From NCBI GenBank assembly GCA_900548905.1, contig URMK01000006.1:1-64000 (forward strand): 64,000 nt of DNA. The letters run 5' to 3'. This DNA is from an uncultured Lachnospiraceae bacterium. GTDB lineage: Bacteria > Bacillota > Clostridia > Lachnospirales > Lachnospiraceae. Both the position numbers and the translations under genes were made by a program. Below the pieces are notes generated by a model. The model saw only the letters and a program-made list of their open reading frames with translations, was not told the DNA's origin and did not search any database. Below, piece by piece: positions 8,243 through 16,647 of the stretch; within the stretch, counting starts at the first letter, position 1; each line of letters opens with the position of its first letter.

Positions 8243-9904
8243 TCATTTTTCCTTCAATTGGTTATATTGCCTTGTGTATTCGTTACTATAATCATCCAGC
8301 CCCATCTGATAACATTCCTCAACAAATTTATCCCATGTATCAAAGGATCTTGTCCCGTTGATAAATTTGATCAGCTCTTCATCCTTAAAGGTATTTAAAT
8401 CATTCAAAGTGGGGATATTCTCTGCCAGAGAAACGGTATCCCAATTAATGCCGCTTTCTATTCCCGGATCAATCGTTGCGTCGAAATCGTCCAGATGCTG
8501 CTGCAGCCAGAGATTTTCCATGGTCTGTATCCCTTCATCATCGTATTCTGTCGTTTCAATTTCCAACGGCAAACCTAAGGAAACAAGGAAATCACGGGCA
8601 TAGGTAGGGCCTCCTTCAATAGGAAGAACCGCTTTATTCTTTTCCGCGTCCTTCACATCCGGATTGTACTTCCAATACTTTCCTTCCAGGCCGTACATTT
8701 CATTTGTATAATTCTCCCATTCAAAGGACCATTCCACAAATTTCATAACCGCTTCCGGATGTTTACATTTGCTGCTGATAAGCATGCCGCTGGTCCCGCC
8801 CAGCGCCTTAGTCTGGATCAGGTTTCCGTTAGGCCCCGTAATTCCCGGCTCATTGATTCCGTAAGCATAGGTATGCCTGCTTCTGTCAAAATTCTTCAGA
8901 TTCTGTCTTAAGATAGGTTCATTTACCATGATCCTGGAATACCAGATTGCAGATGCTCCTACCGCGCCTTTGGCAATCTGCTGTTTAATGGTATCCACAT
9001 CCATCGTAAAACTTTCCTTATGGATTATGCCATCCTTATACCATTGATTCAGCTGTTTCAAGAAATCAACATATCCGTCCGCTATCCATTCCGGCTTCAC
9101 TTTCCCGTCAGTTTCATCCAGCCATTTCCCGTTACCTGTTTTTACGTATCCCCCAAGGAAAACCGACTCCACTCTGTCCAGAACATCTGTGGAACCTCCT
9201 TTTTCCAGAATCAGGGGAATTGTCTCACCATTTCCGTAAGGATCCAGAGCCTTGACTTTATACAGATAATCATTCAGTTCCTCAAATGTTTCCGGCATTT
9301 CCATCCCAACCAGATCCAGCCAGTCATTTCTTACAAAGACCTGATAAGGAGTGGTATCCGTCATTCTGGGAACCGCCCAAATCGTGCCATCCTGATCCGT
9401 AACGCCGCTCCATGCTCCCCAAGGCTCCCACAGATCATACAACGCCTTCGCTTCCGGCGCTTTTACATAGTCCGTCAGCGGCAGGATAATCCCATCTTTG
9501 GCATAATCCCCCCAATTTCCCCACCAGGCATCGATCTGATCTCCGCCGGCCAGCAGCAGGTTCAGCTTTTCCGTAGCAGCTGCTCCGTCGGACGGCGGCA
9601 TGATGATCTCCACCTTTACACCCGTTTTCTCCAGAATATAATCCTGCATTTCCTGGTATACGGAAGTATCGCTTCCTGCTTCCGCCCCTGCTACGGAAAA
9701 CGCTCCTGAGTTGTTATAGATTACAATTGTCGGCACCTCCCCCTCCTGTGCCTGCACCTCATTTTGCCCATCTGCCTGCGGACTGCCGCTTTCCGTATTA
9801 TCTGCCGCAGCCGGCTCTGCTGTTTTTGCAGCCCCACAGCCGCCCATCATCCCCATAATCATTGCGGCCGAAACCAACAATGCCAATCCTTTTTTCCTCT
9901 TCAT
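8243..9904 (-). CDS. Extracellular solute-binding lipoprotein (LplA type)
   Basis: Lipoprotein of about 553 residues. It has a signal peptide with a Lys/Arg-rich start and a lipobox MMGGC with Cys23, then a short Ala/Glu/Gln linker and a large type-1 sugar-binding fold. Length matches the long LplA-like binding proteins rather than MalE-like ones. The start chosen is the ATG at 9904, with GGAGG seven bases upstream; the open frame to 9940 adds a basic stretch that would spoil the signal peptide. It lies 25 bases after the sialidase stop. It presumably captures sialic acid or a sialylated glycan for the downstream permeases (inference from the lyase in the same operon). Confidence 0.9.
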   Translation of the reverse strand: MKRKKGLALLVSAAMIMGMMGGCGAAKTAEPAAADNTESGSPQADGQNEVQAQEGEVPTIVIYNNSGAFSVAGAEAGSDTSVYQEMQDYILEKTGVKVEIIMPPSDGAAATEKLNLLLAGGDQIDAWWGNWGDYAKDGIILPLTDYVKAPEAKALYDLWEPWGAWSGVTDQDGTIWAVPRMTDTTPYQVFVRNDWLDLVGMEMPETFEELNDYLYKVKALDPYGNGETIPLILEKGGSTDVLDRVESVFLGGYVKTGNGKWLDETDGKVKPEWIADGYVDFLKQLNQWYKDGIIHKESFTMDVDTIKQQIAKGAVGASAIWYSRIMVNEPILRQNLKNFDRSRHTYAYGINEPGITGPNGNLIQTKALGGTSGMLISSKCKHPEAVMKFVEWSFEWENYTNEMYGLEGKYWKYNPDVKDAEKNKAVLPIEGGPTYARDFLVSLGLPLEIETTEYDDEGIQTMENLWLQQHLDDFDATIDPGIESGINWDTVSLAENIPTLNDLNTFKDEELIKFINGTRSFDTWDKFVEECYQMGLDDYSNEYTRQYNQLKEK

Positions 9905-9929
9905 GCAAATACCTCCTTCTCTTTTCCTT

Positions 9930-10973
9930 CTACCACACATACCTTTTCAATAACAACGTCTTTACTCTGCCCGCAACCCCTCTTTCATATAAAATAAATA
10001 GCCCTTTTTCATCCGCACAGAGATCGGCATAGCCTCCGTTCTCATCCACTTCCGTTACCGGTTTCCAGGTTGCGCCCTCGTCCTGGCTTTCATAGACCGT
10101 CAAATGGATCCGTTCCCCATAAAAACGGGCGGGATCACTATGGGCACAGTTCACAAAATACAGTTTATCAGCCGCTCTTACCATGCTCCCAAAGCAAGTA
10201 GGATCCGGCAGGGAAGTCTCGGACCATACCGATTCCAGTCCCGATAACCCGTGATCCGCAATACCCAATACCCGGCATTTTTCATATCGTTCATTACGGA
10301 TATTAAAAAGGAACTTGCCTTCTGACAGCTGGGCAACTGATGTTTCGTTGGCATTTTCAATCCCCTGCGTCACAAAACCCGGCTTCCAGCTTTTCCCCCG
10401 GTCGTCACTGTAAATACAGCCTGCTGCGGAGGGAAAATGATTTTTTATCCGTCCTGATTTGTCCAAATCCAGCCGTATTTCTCCATTCGCAAGCCATATG
10501 GGAACCACCAGTCTTCCTTGATCCGCTACGATTCCATGACCAGGACCCAAAGCACATACATTCCAGCTCCAGGGCAGCGCCCGGAAGCAACCGGTGATTT
10601 CCACAGGATCCCCAAAGGATATTCCTTCATCCCGGCTGCAGCAGTACCATGCCCTCTCATAATCCTGGCAGAATAGCAAGTGTACCCGGTCCCCATCTGC
10701 AATCAGTACGGGATTACTCCAGGTAATGATCCTCTCCCCGTTCTTCCGGTCCGGCATTTCGTGGGGATAAACCGGACTGCCGAATGTCTTTCCGCCGTCC
10801 ACGCTGCGCCTGAGCGTTATCCACACACCCGACCAGTCATTTCCTGCTTCCTGCCTGGATTCATATGCGATAAGAACCGTGCCTTTTTGGGTTATGGTAA
10901 CCGAAGGGATGCGGTATTCCGTAAACTTTCCCGCCCCGTATTCCTCTATTTTTGTTGTATATACCAGTTTCAA
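9930..10973 (-). CDS. Sialidase-family (BNR/Asp-box) protein, probably cytoplasmic
   Basis: Six-bladed beta-propeller of 347 residues. It shows the RIP motif EYRIPSV at about 19-25 and four Asp-box repeats: SVDGGKTF, SRDEGISF, SDDRGKSW and SQDEGATW. This is the GH33 exo-sialidase pattern. No signal peptide or anchor is present, so it should act inside the cell on imported sialylated oligosaccharides. The start is a TTG that overlaps the lyase stop as TTGA, with AGGGG seven bases before it, so the two genes are translationally coupled. An alternative is a non-sialidase BNR glycosidase, but the operon partner argues for sialic acid. Confidence 0.85.
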   Translation of the reverse strand: MKLVYTTKIEEYGAGKFTEYRIPSVTITQKGTVLIAYESRQEAGNDWSGVWITLRRSVDGGKTFGSPVYPHEMPDRKNGERIITWSNPVLIADGDRVHLLFCQDYERAWYCCSRDEGISFGDPVEITGCFRALPWSWNVCALGPGHGIVADQGRLVVPIWLANGEIRLDLDKSGRIKNHFPSAAGCIYSDDRGKSWKPGFVTQGIENANETSVAQLSEGKFLFNIRNERYEKCRVLGIADHGLSGLESVWSETSLPDPTCFGSMVRAADKLYFVNCAHSDPARFYGERIHLTVYESQDEGATWKPVTEVDENGGYADLCADEKGLFILYERGVAGRVKTLLLKRYVW

Positions 10974-11836
10974 TTTAAATCCCCTATTTCGTCTAATAAG
11001 CGTTTCTCCTGCACTGTAACAGGGTGAAACGGAAGCCTGCAGCTGCCGCAGGAAATACCCTTACGTTCCAGCAGGTATTTCACTGCCGTGATATCCCGTA
11101 CACATAAAAGCCTGTCAATAATACGGCACGCCTCATGCTGTATCTCTTCCGCTTCCTGCATATTCCCTTCTTCGTATGCATGCAGGATCCGTTTGTACTT
11201 TTTCAGCATAAAGTTATAGGTACTGCCGATCGCTCCGTCGACTCCCACCGGAAGGGAATACAAAAAGGATTCATCCTGGCCGAACATAATTTTCAGTTCC
11301 GGATAACGGGTACGGATCCGCTCCAGTTCATAAAGATTGGAATCCGTATATTTCAGCCCGCCCACCCTGCAGTGTTCCATTATTTGTGCCAGATTGGAGG
11401 CATTAATTGTCACCCCTGAATATTGAGGGAAATTATAAACCACCACCGGTACGTCCACCGAATCCGATATGGTTTCATAATAACTGACAATTTCCTCAAA
11501 CGTAAAATCATAATAAAAGGGCGGCACGCTCGATACGGCGCTTGCGCCAGCCTTCTGTGACTCCCGGGCCAGATAAGCTGCCTGCTTCGCCCCGATTTTT
11601 CCCACATGGGCTATTACCGGAACCCTCCCTTCTGCCGTCTCGGCTACCGCAGCGGTAATGCGTATTCTTTCTTCATCCGTTAAAAGAAAGCATTCCCCCG
11701 TACTTCCGGTGACATAAAAACCGTCCGCGCCTTCCTCCAATAATAAACGGACAAGCTTTTTTAATTCTCCGTAATTTACATTTCCTTCCCCGTCAAATGG
11801 TGTTACCAGTGCGGGAACAATCCCTTTCAGTTCCAT
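10970..11836 (-). CDS. nanA: N-acetylneuraminate lyase
   Basis: Class I aldolase of 288 residues in the DapA/NanA superfamily, which cleaves N-acetylneuraminate to N-acetylmannosamine and pyruvate. Schiff-base Lys162 lies in GGLKYTDSN, the proton-relay Tyr134 in VVYNFPQ, and the carboxylate-binding GSTGE at 44-48. Counting along the sequence, Asp188, Glu189 and Ser205 fall exactly three residues before the Asp191, Glu192 and Ser208 that mark true sialic-acid lyases in E. coli NanA. That separates it from dihydrodipicolinate synthase. It is the first enzyme gene after the GntR-type regulator, with a strong ribosome site. Confidence 0.93.
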   Translation of the reverse strand: MELKGIVPALVTPFDGEGNVNYGELKKLVRLLLEEGADGFYVTGSTGECFLLTDEERIRITAAVAETAEGRVPVIAHVGKIGAKQAAYLARESQKAGASAVSSVPPFYYDFTFEEIVSYYETISDSVDVPVVVYNFPQYSGVTINASNLAQIMEHCRVGGLKYTDSNLYELERIRTRYPELKIMFGQDESFLYSLPVGVDGAIGSTYNFMLKKYKRILHAYEEGNMQEAEEIQHEACRIIDRLLCVRDITAVKYLLERKGISCGSCRLPFHPVTVQEKRLLDEIGDLN

Positions 11837-11851
11837 ACTTCCCCTTTTCCC

Positions 11852-12955
11852 TCAACTTTCTTCTTTTTCTGTTTTTGTGTTTTTCACAAAAAGTAAATTA
11901 TCCCATGCCGCTGCACCGATACTGCTTTTTCTTACTATCAGCTTCGGATGGATCAGGCGGAAAAGCTCCTCATCCCGGCCTCCGTCAATCATACCTTTCA
12001 GCATCGTAATCCCCTCCTTTCCCATCTCCACCGCTCTGGGCGATACCGAAGAAAGCGGTACGGCAAGCCGGTTGCAAAGATTGCTGTCGTCATTACCAAC
12101 AATTTTCACATCCAATCCCGGCACAAGCCCCCTCTCCTGTAAAATTGTATAGAGCACAGCGGCTGTTGTATCATCAAAGCAAAGCACGCCGTCGGGATAA
12201 TCCTCTCTTTCAAAAACAAACCGTATACGTTCCTGCAGTTCCTCTTCCCCATAGTTCCCAAGAATAATTTCCTTCTTCTCCACCTTTTCGGGACTGCTTC
12301 TAAGAGCGGTTTCATAACCATAATACCGTTCAATGGCAGTAGAGTATTTTCTCTGTGAGAAATAAGACAGCTTACGGCAGCCCTGGTCAATTAAATGTCT
12401 GGCTGCCATAAAGGCGCCGTAGTAATTATTTACCCCGATAAAAGGGACATCCAGGCCATCAATGCTGCGATAGCAGATAACAAACGGGATACTTCTTTTT
12501 TTCAATTGTAAAAAAGAATCAAAACTCTGTTCCGAGTTGATAATAGGAATAATAATACAGCCGTCTGCCTGCATATCTATCATTCTGAGTACATTGCTTC
12601 TCTGCCTCTCGGGAGAATTATCACTGCTGGAAAGCACAACATTGATATTATGGGCGGAGGCAAACTGCTCAATGCCGGATATAAACTGGGGATAGATATC
12701 TCCCATAATAGACGGTAAAATCACACCGACATTGAGCATCTTCTGCAGACGCCTGCCCGCTATATAAGTACCGCTTCCTTTAACAGAACACAGATACCCT
12801 TCCTCTTCCAGTTCCGAAACCGCCTTATCAATGGTATTCCGGGCAACTTCAAATTTTCTGCTCAAAAAAGTCCGCGAGGGTATTTTACTGCCTGCTTTCA
12901 GACCTGATATGGCCTTTATTATTTCTCTTTTTACTTCCTGATATCTGAGCGGCAT
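11852..12955 (-). CDS. GntR-type regulator with LacI-like sensor domain
   Basis: Protein of 367 residues. Residues 1-70 form a GntR winged helix-turn-helix (KIPSRTFLSRKFEVARNTID, then EEGYLCSVKGSGTYIAGR). Residues about 75-350 form a LacI/periplasmic-binding-type effector domain (LNVGVILPSIMGDIYPQF, then GNDDSNLC). This is the AraR-like arrangement, in which a sugar ligand releases the protein from its operator. It heads the sialic-acid operon, 15 bases before nanA, so it is probably autoregulated and controls the genes behind it. The ligand may be a sialic-acid breakdown product (inference). Confidence 0.88.
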   Translation of the reverse strand: MPLRYQEVKREIIKAISGLKAGSKIPSRTFLSRKFEVARNTIDKAVSELEEEGYLCSVKGSGTYIAGRRLQKMLNVGVILPSIMGDIYPQFISGIEQFASAHNINVVLSSSDNSPERQRSNVLRMIDMQADGCIIIPIINSEQSFDSFLQLKKRSIPFVICYRSIDGLDVPFIGVNNYYGAFMAARHLIDQGCRKLSYFSQRKYSTAIERYYGYETALRSSPEKVEKKEIILGNYGEEELQERIRFVFEREDYPDGVLCFDDTTAAVLYTILQERGLVPGLDVKIVGNDDSNLCNRLAVPLSSVSPRAVEMGKEGITMLKGMIDGGRDEELFRLIHPKLIVRKSSIGAAAWDNLLFVKNTKTEKEES

Positions 12956-13169
12956 CTCCTATCCTTCCTTAAAAAGCGCAAAAATATTGTGCATATCGCA
13001 CATATTTATGCCATATTTTACCGGTTTTTTATATATATTTCTTACACTGTAATTCTAATCAAAGAAGGTGAGTACGTCAATAAGTTCGGCATTTATTACG
13101 CATCTTCTTTTATTATTGAGCAGATCTGTAGTATTCTGCTTATTTTCAGGCATCTTTCGCACATAAAAA
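12956..13169. other. Upstream region of the sialic-acid operon
   Basis: AT-rich region holding the promoter zone for the GntR gene. At 13061-13105 on the plus strand an AAGAAGGTGAGTAC ribosome-site-like stretch is followed in frame by NKFGIYYA, which resembles the first residues of psicose/tagatose-epimerase-type TIM barrels. The frame then leaves that pattern and lacks a normal start codon, so this is at most a short remnant. Confidence 0.3.
12988..13002. promoter_or_regulatory. Possible GntR-regulator operator
   Basis: A perfect dyad TGTGC-N5-GCACA lies about 33 bases upstream of the GntR-type gene. Size and symmetry suit a winged-helix dimer. The position fits autoregulation, but I have no second copy to confirm it. 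Confidence 0.35.
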
Positions 13170-13213
13170 GAGGGTCGATATCTGCCATTTACTTATGACA
13201 GATATCAACCCTC
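13170..13213 (-). terminator. Terminator downstream of the EcsC gene
   Basis: Inverted repeat with arms GAGGGTCGATATCTG and CAGATATCAACCCTC (one mismatch). In the minus direction it is followed by TTTTTATG. It begins 12 bases beyond the EcsC stop and fits an intrinsic terminator for that gene. Confidence 0.75.
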
Positions 13214-13225
13214 CTGCTTACATCG

Positions 13226-14068
13226 TTATTTTAGATCCTTACTTATTTTATCAAGTTTTTCCTGCAGATACCTCTTATGATATTTAAGCTGCACATACCT
13301 GAGGATCTTCCCATAATACACCGGATTCCCCGCTCCTCCCACGATACCGATAAGCGGAAGCCCCTGTATAAACTTTGCAAGCAGCATATCCAGTGCAAAT
13401 ACATCCGCCGTCCTCCTGATCTGCTGTGTAACATCATCTTCAGCATGATCTCCATGCCACTCTTTCGCAAGGAGCATATCCACCTCAGCATTCACCCTGA
13501 CCCATTCTTCACCATGGGATAATGAGGCCTCCATCATCTTTAGAATCAGCAGCTTTTCCTCCGGTGCGTCATAGGTAAAACCATATTGAAGTGCTGTTTC
13601 ATAAATCCCCCGTAAAATAAAACCGGTAAAAACCACAATATCCGGAAGCCCGATCCCCAACACTCCCAGCCCAATCCCCTCGGCTGCAGTAACCGCCATA
13701 TCCCTGACCCCCGAGGCTCCTGCCTTTTTCCGAAGCTGTTTCAGTTCCTTCCGGGTTCCTTTGATACCTATCGCGTAGTTCTGAATCTGATAATCCTTTT
13801 CAAGCTGATCTTTCCGGATGGTTTTCTCTATAATCCCCGTACCCTGTTCAAATATGACGGAAAAGGCCTTACAGAAAGCGACCCGCAGATTATCGTATAT
13901 CTTAACCGGAATTTTCTGTTCCAGTTTTTCTTTCCATACTAAAACAGAAGGACCGACGGTACTCTGACGCATTGCCGCTTTTTCCAGCCGTTCCTCCTGC
14001 TTTGTTATATACTTCCATTCTTTTTGATATGCTGTTATTCTTCCGCTGTTTTCATCCTTTAAAAACAT
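13226..14068 (-). CDS. EcsC family protein
   Basis: Protein of about 280 residues of the EcsC family, named after the third gene of the B. subtilis ecs locus; molecular function unknown. The central Gly/Ala-rich segment (MAVTAAEGIGLGVLGIGLPD, about 150-169) and the following hydrophobic stretch are the family core, suggesting membrane association. A second glycine-rich segment, GLPLIGIVGGAGNP, lies near 250. The ATG at 14068 has GAGG at good spacing. The TTG at 14086 also extends the frame, but its GAGG is only two bases away. It is monocistronic, between the OmpR-type pair and its own terminator. Confidence 0.82.
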   Translation of the reverse strand: MFLKDENSGRITAYQKEWKYITKQEERLEKAAMRQSTVGPSVLVWKEKLEQKIPVKIYDNLRVAFCKAFSVIFEQGTGIIEKTIRKDQLEKDYQIQNYAIGIKGTRKELKQLRKKAGASGVRDMAVTAAEGIGLGVLGIGLPDIVVFTGFILRGIYETALQYGFTYDAPEEKLLILKMMEASLSHGEEWVRVNAEVDMLLAKEWHGDHAEDDVTQQIRRTADVFALDMLLAKFIQGLPLIGIVGGAGNPVYYGKILRYVQLKYHKRYLQEKLDKISKDLK

Positions 14069-14152
14069 GGATACCTCACAAGTCAATTCCTCACAAGCTG
14101 GTATGTTTTCTACATTACGCGCCCCATAATCGCAAACGATTTGGGATTTCTG

Positions 14153-14842
14153 CTATACTTTAAACCGGTACCCAACGCCCCAAATCGTTTCAATATACTG
14201 GGGATTGGCCGTATCCACTTCTATCTTCTCCCGGATTTTTTTGATATGCACAGTAACGGTTGCAATGTCACCGATGGAATCCATATCCCATATTTCACGG
14301 AACAGCTCTTCTTTGGTAAATACATGATTGGGATTTTCCGCCAGGAAGGTAAGCAAGTCAAATTCCTTGGTGGTAAATGCCTTTTCTTCCCCGTCAATAT
14401 AAACGCGTCTAGCCGTTTTATCTATACGGATACCACGGATTTCCACGATGTCATTGGTTTTCTGCTGGGAGCTTACCAGTCTGGTGTACCGGGCAAGATG
14501 AGCCTTTACCCTGGCAACCAGTTCACTGGGGCTGAAGGGCTTCGTCATGTAATCGTCGGCTCCCAGGCCCAGGCCCCTGATTTTATCAATGTCATCCTTT
14601 TTCGCAGAAACCATGAGTATGGGGATATTCTTTTCATCACGGATACGGCGGCAGATTTCAAAACCATCCATTCCCGGAAGCATTAAATCCAGGATAATGA
14701 GATCGTAATCGGAACTCACAGCCCGTTCCAGCCCTTTATCCCCTTCATGCTCTATTTCCACCTGAAAGCCTGACAGCTCCAGGTAATCCTTCTCCAAATC
14801 TGCAATTGCCTCTTCATCTTCAATAATTAATATCTTATTCAT
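14153..14842 (-). CDS. OmpR/PhoB-family response regulator
   Basis: DNA-binding response regulator of 229 residues. The receiver domain (1-115) has the acidic pair in IIEDEEA, the phospho-acceptor Asp in LIILDLMLPGMDG (about 51) and the Lys in YMTKPFSPSELVARV. The C-terminal winged helix (130-228) contains FTTKEFDLLTFLAENP and the recognition end YIETIWGVGYRFKV. Its ATG overlaps the last codons of the sensor kinase... more exactly, the kinase stop lies eight bases inside this gene's start, so the regulator is first in this reading direction only by overlap: on the minus strand the kinase (14835-16319) precedes it. Targets are unknown; no obvious regulon gene is adjacent. Confidence 0.93.
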   Translation of the reverse strand: MNKILIIEDEEAIADLEKDYLELSGFQVEIEHEGDKGLERAVSSDYDLIILDLMLPGMDGFEICRRIRDEKNIPILMVSAKKDDIDKIRGLGLGADDYMTKPFSPSELVARVKAHLARYTRLVSSQQKTNDIVEIRGIRIDKTARRVYIDGEEKAFTTKEFDLLTFLAENPNHVFTKEELFREIWDMDSIGDIATVTVHIKKIREKIEVDTANPQYIETIWGVGYRFKV

Positions 14843-16319
14843 TTTCCTCTGCCTCCCTGTATTTTCTGATTACGAAATGCAAACAGGTACCTTCTCCTTC
14901 CTTACTGGTCGCCCAGATGTAACCGCCATGATCTTCAATTATTTTTTTAACAATAGACAGGCCGATGCCGCTGCCGCCCATGGCGGAATTACGGGAAGCG
15001 TCCGTGCGGTAGAACCGTTCAAAAATATTTCCCAGATCCTTTGCCGCTATGCCTTTGCCGTTGTCATCTATTTCCACCCGGATGGAATCCACCTCATCCA
15101 GGATTCGTATGTTGATAATTCCCTTTGGTTTATCAATATATTTAATGCTGTTTCCGATAATGTTGTTGATTACCTTCTTCAGCTGTTCCGGATCCGCGAT
15201 AATCCGGCTATCGGGATCCACCAGATTGGAATAATTCAATTCAATGTTTTTTGACTCCAGATCAAGACCTACATCCTCCACACAATCCTGGAAGAATTCG
15301 GCCACATTGATCCGGTGGAAATTATAAGGTATCCGGTTGCTGTCAATTCCCGAATAATAGGTCAGCTCATTGATCAGCCGGTTCATATCGTTCGCTTTAT
15401 TGTAAATGGTTTTGATATAACGGTCTATTTTTTCCGGCGTATCCGCCACACCGTCCATAATCCCTTCCACATAACCCTTTATAGCTGTAATAGGCGTTTT
15501 CAGGTCATGGGAAATATTGCTCACCAGCTCTTTGTTCTGCCGTTCATTCTGTATCTTCTCTTCCGTGGATTCCTTCAGCCGCAGGCGCATATCCTCATAG
15601 TTGCGGTAAAGCTCCCCGATTTCATTGGTATCCTCCGAAGCGAGAGTATATTCAAAGTTCCCTTCCGCTATATTCTGCATCGCTACGTTCAGCCGGTTGA
15701 TAGGGGCAAATACACTCTTATAAATCCATTGTGTCAGAATAATACTGGTAACAATGAGAATAATTACAATAGCAAAGAACATATAGATAAGGAGTGCTTT
15801 GGATATGACGCTGTTCACTCGGGTAATGATAAATATGCTTCCTTCCGAACCGTCGGAAAAATGGAAATCTATTTGTTTTACCAGCTTCTGCATATCATTG
15901 TAATAATATCCGGCATTGGTATCCCGGCTTTCAAAGCCGTATGCGGGAAGCCTTCCGAAAATTTTCTGGGTTGCGGTTTCATTCCCCGAATAATATATGC
16001 TGTCGCCTTTCCTTACTAATATATAGGAAGAACGTTTAAAAGCGTCCTCGTTCATTGCTGCCAGATAGGTTTTGTCCTCCAGCCTGGACGGATCAGACTC
16101 TGCCGTCTGCTCTATGTCACAAAAAATATCATCGGTAATATCACTGAAGGAAGCGAGTGAATCCGACATGGTACTGTAGTCCGTGGTTTCAAATCCATAA
16201 CTTAAATCAGAATTGTGCACCAATACAGCTCCGATAGCCAGAAAGGCTATCGCCGACAGAACCAGGGGCAGCAGGATGACGGTTAAAAACGTGATGATTA
16301 GTTTCGTTCTGAATTTCAT
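14835..16319 (-). CDS. Sensor histidine kinase with HAMP domain
   Basis: Membrane sensor kinase of 494 residues. A first membrane helix spans about 8-30, an extracytoplasmic sensor about 31-175, and a second helix about 178-200. A HAMP linker follows (FAPINRLNVAMQNIAEGNFE), then HisKA with SNISHDLKTPITAIKGYVEG carrying the phospho-accepting His, then HATPase_c with DNGKGIAAKDLGNIFERFYR and GGSGIGLSIVKKII. It overlaps the response regulator start by eight bases and forms a two-gene operon. The repeat-rich leader at 16376-16516 lies upstream. The signal sensed cannot be read from the sequence. Confidence 0.93.
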   Translation of the reverse strand: MKFRTKLIITFLTVILLPLVLSAIAFLAIGAVLVHNSDLSYGFETTDYSTMSDSLASFSDITDDIFCDIEQTAESDPSRLEDKTYLAAMNEDAFKRSSYILVRKGDSIYYSGNETATQKIFGRLPAYGFESRDTNAGYYYNDMQKLVKQIDFHFSDGSEGSIFIITRVNSVISKALLIYMFFAIVIILIVTSIILTQWIYKSVFAPINRLNVAMQNIAEGNFEYTLASEDTNEIGELYRNYEDMRLRLKESTEEKIQNERQNKELVSNISHDLKTPITAIKGYVEGIMDGVADTPEKIDRYIKTIYNKANDMNRLINELTYYSGIDSNRIPYNFHRINVAEFFQDCVEDVGLDLESKNIELNYSNLVDPDSRIIADPEQLKKVINNIIGNSIKYIDKPKGIINIRILDEVDSIRVEIDDNGKGIAAKDLGNIFERFYRTDASRNSAMGGSGIGLSIVKKIIEDHGGYIWATSKEGEGTCLHFVIRKYREAEENE

Positions 16320-16375
16320 TGCATATCCCTATCCTTCCCTGAGTATCTGATGTTATACCGCCATAGGACTCACCG

Positions 16376-16516
16376 CAGGTATAATGTCCATTCTGTGGAC
16401 ATTATTCATACCTGCTGCGCAGGCATGGCCTCCGGCGGAATATAGCGCCCGGATTTCTGCGGTGAACGCAGAAACCGGATGCACAGGTATAATGTCCATT
16501 CTGTGGACATTATACC
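16376..16516. repeat. Duplicated palindromic element between kinase and perR
   Basis: Two near-identical palindromes, at 16376-16414 and 16484-16516, each pair AATGTCC with GGACATT around the loop ATTCTGT. The second has a perfect 12-base stem (GGTATAATGTCC). Between them lies a third hairpin, TTCTGCG with CGCAGAA (16455-16473), flanked by CCGG on both sides. The whole 328-base gap (16320-16647) otherwise holds only the perR promoter. It could be a repetitive intergenic element or a structured leader for either neighbour. Confidence 0.7.
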
Positions 16517-16577
16517 ATAGAAAGAAATCCTAAATATAAAAACAGGAAAATAAATTTATAAAAAAACTATAAAAACG

Positions 16578-16606
16578 TTGACAAAAAGAAATTGCTTTGC
16601 TATAGT
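16578..16606 (+). promoter_or_regulatory. perR promoter
   Basis: Consensus -35 TTGACA at 16578-16583 and -10 TATAGT at 16601-16606, separated by exactly 17 bases. This is a housekeeping sigma-A-type promoter directed at the PerR-like gene, whose ATG lies 41 bases beyond the -10. Confidence 0.85.
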
Positions 16607-16620
16607 AACAGTAACCGTTA
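16606..16620. promoter_or_regulatory. Possible operator overlapping the perR -10
   Basis: A 15-base imperfect dyad, TAACAGTAACCGTTA, starts at the last base of the -10 box. Six of seven possible arm pairs are close to symmetric, with TAAC and GTTA at the ends. The position suits autorepression, but it is not a textbook Per box. Confidence 0.4.
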
Positions 16621-16647
16621 TCGTTTTTAACAGAAAGGAGGCGCGGG

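Noticed and set aside
10970..11836. Lyase considered as dihydrodipicolinate synthase
   Set aside because: Asp188, Glu189 and Ser205 match the sialic-acid-specific positions of NanA, and the operon has a sialidase.
13061..13105. Epimerase-like N-terminal peptide (NKFGIYYA)
   Set aside because: Only about eight residues resemble the family, there is no normal start codon and the frame does not continue the fold.
16376..16516. Repeated palindrome considered as a CRISPR array
   Set aside because: Only two copies with a hairpin-bearing spacer, no regular spacing and no cas genes.
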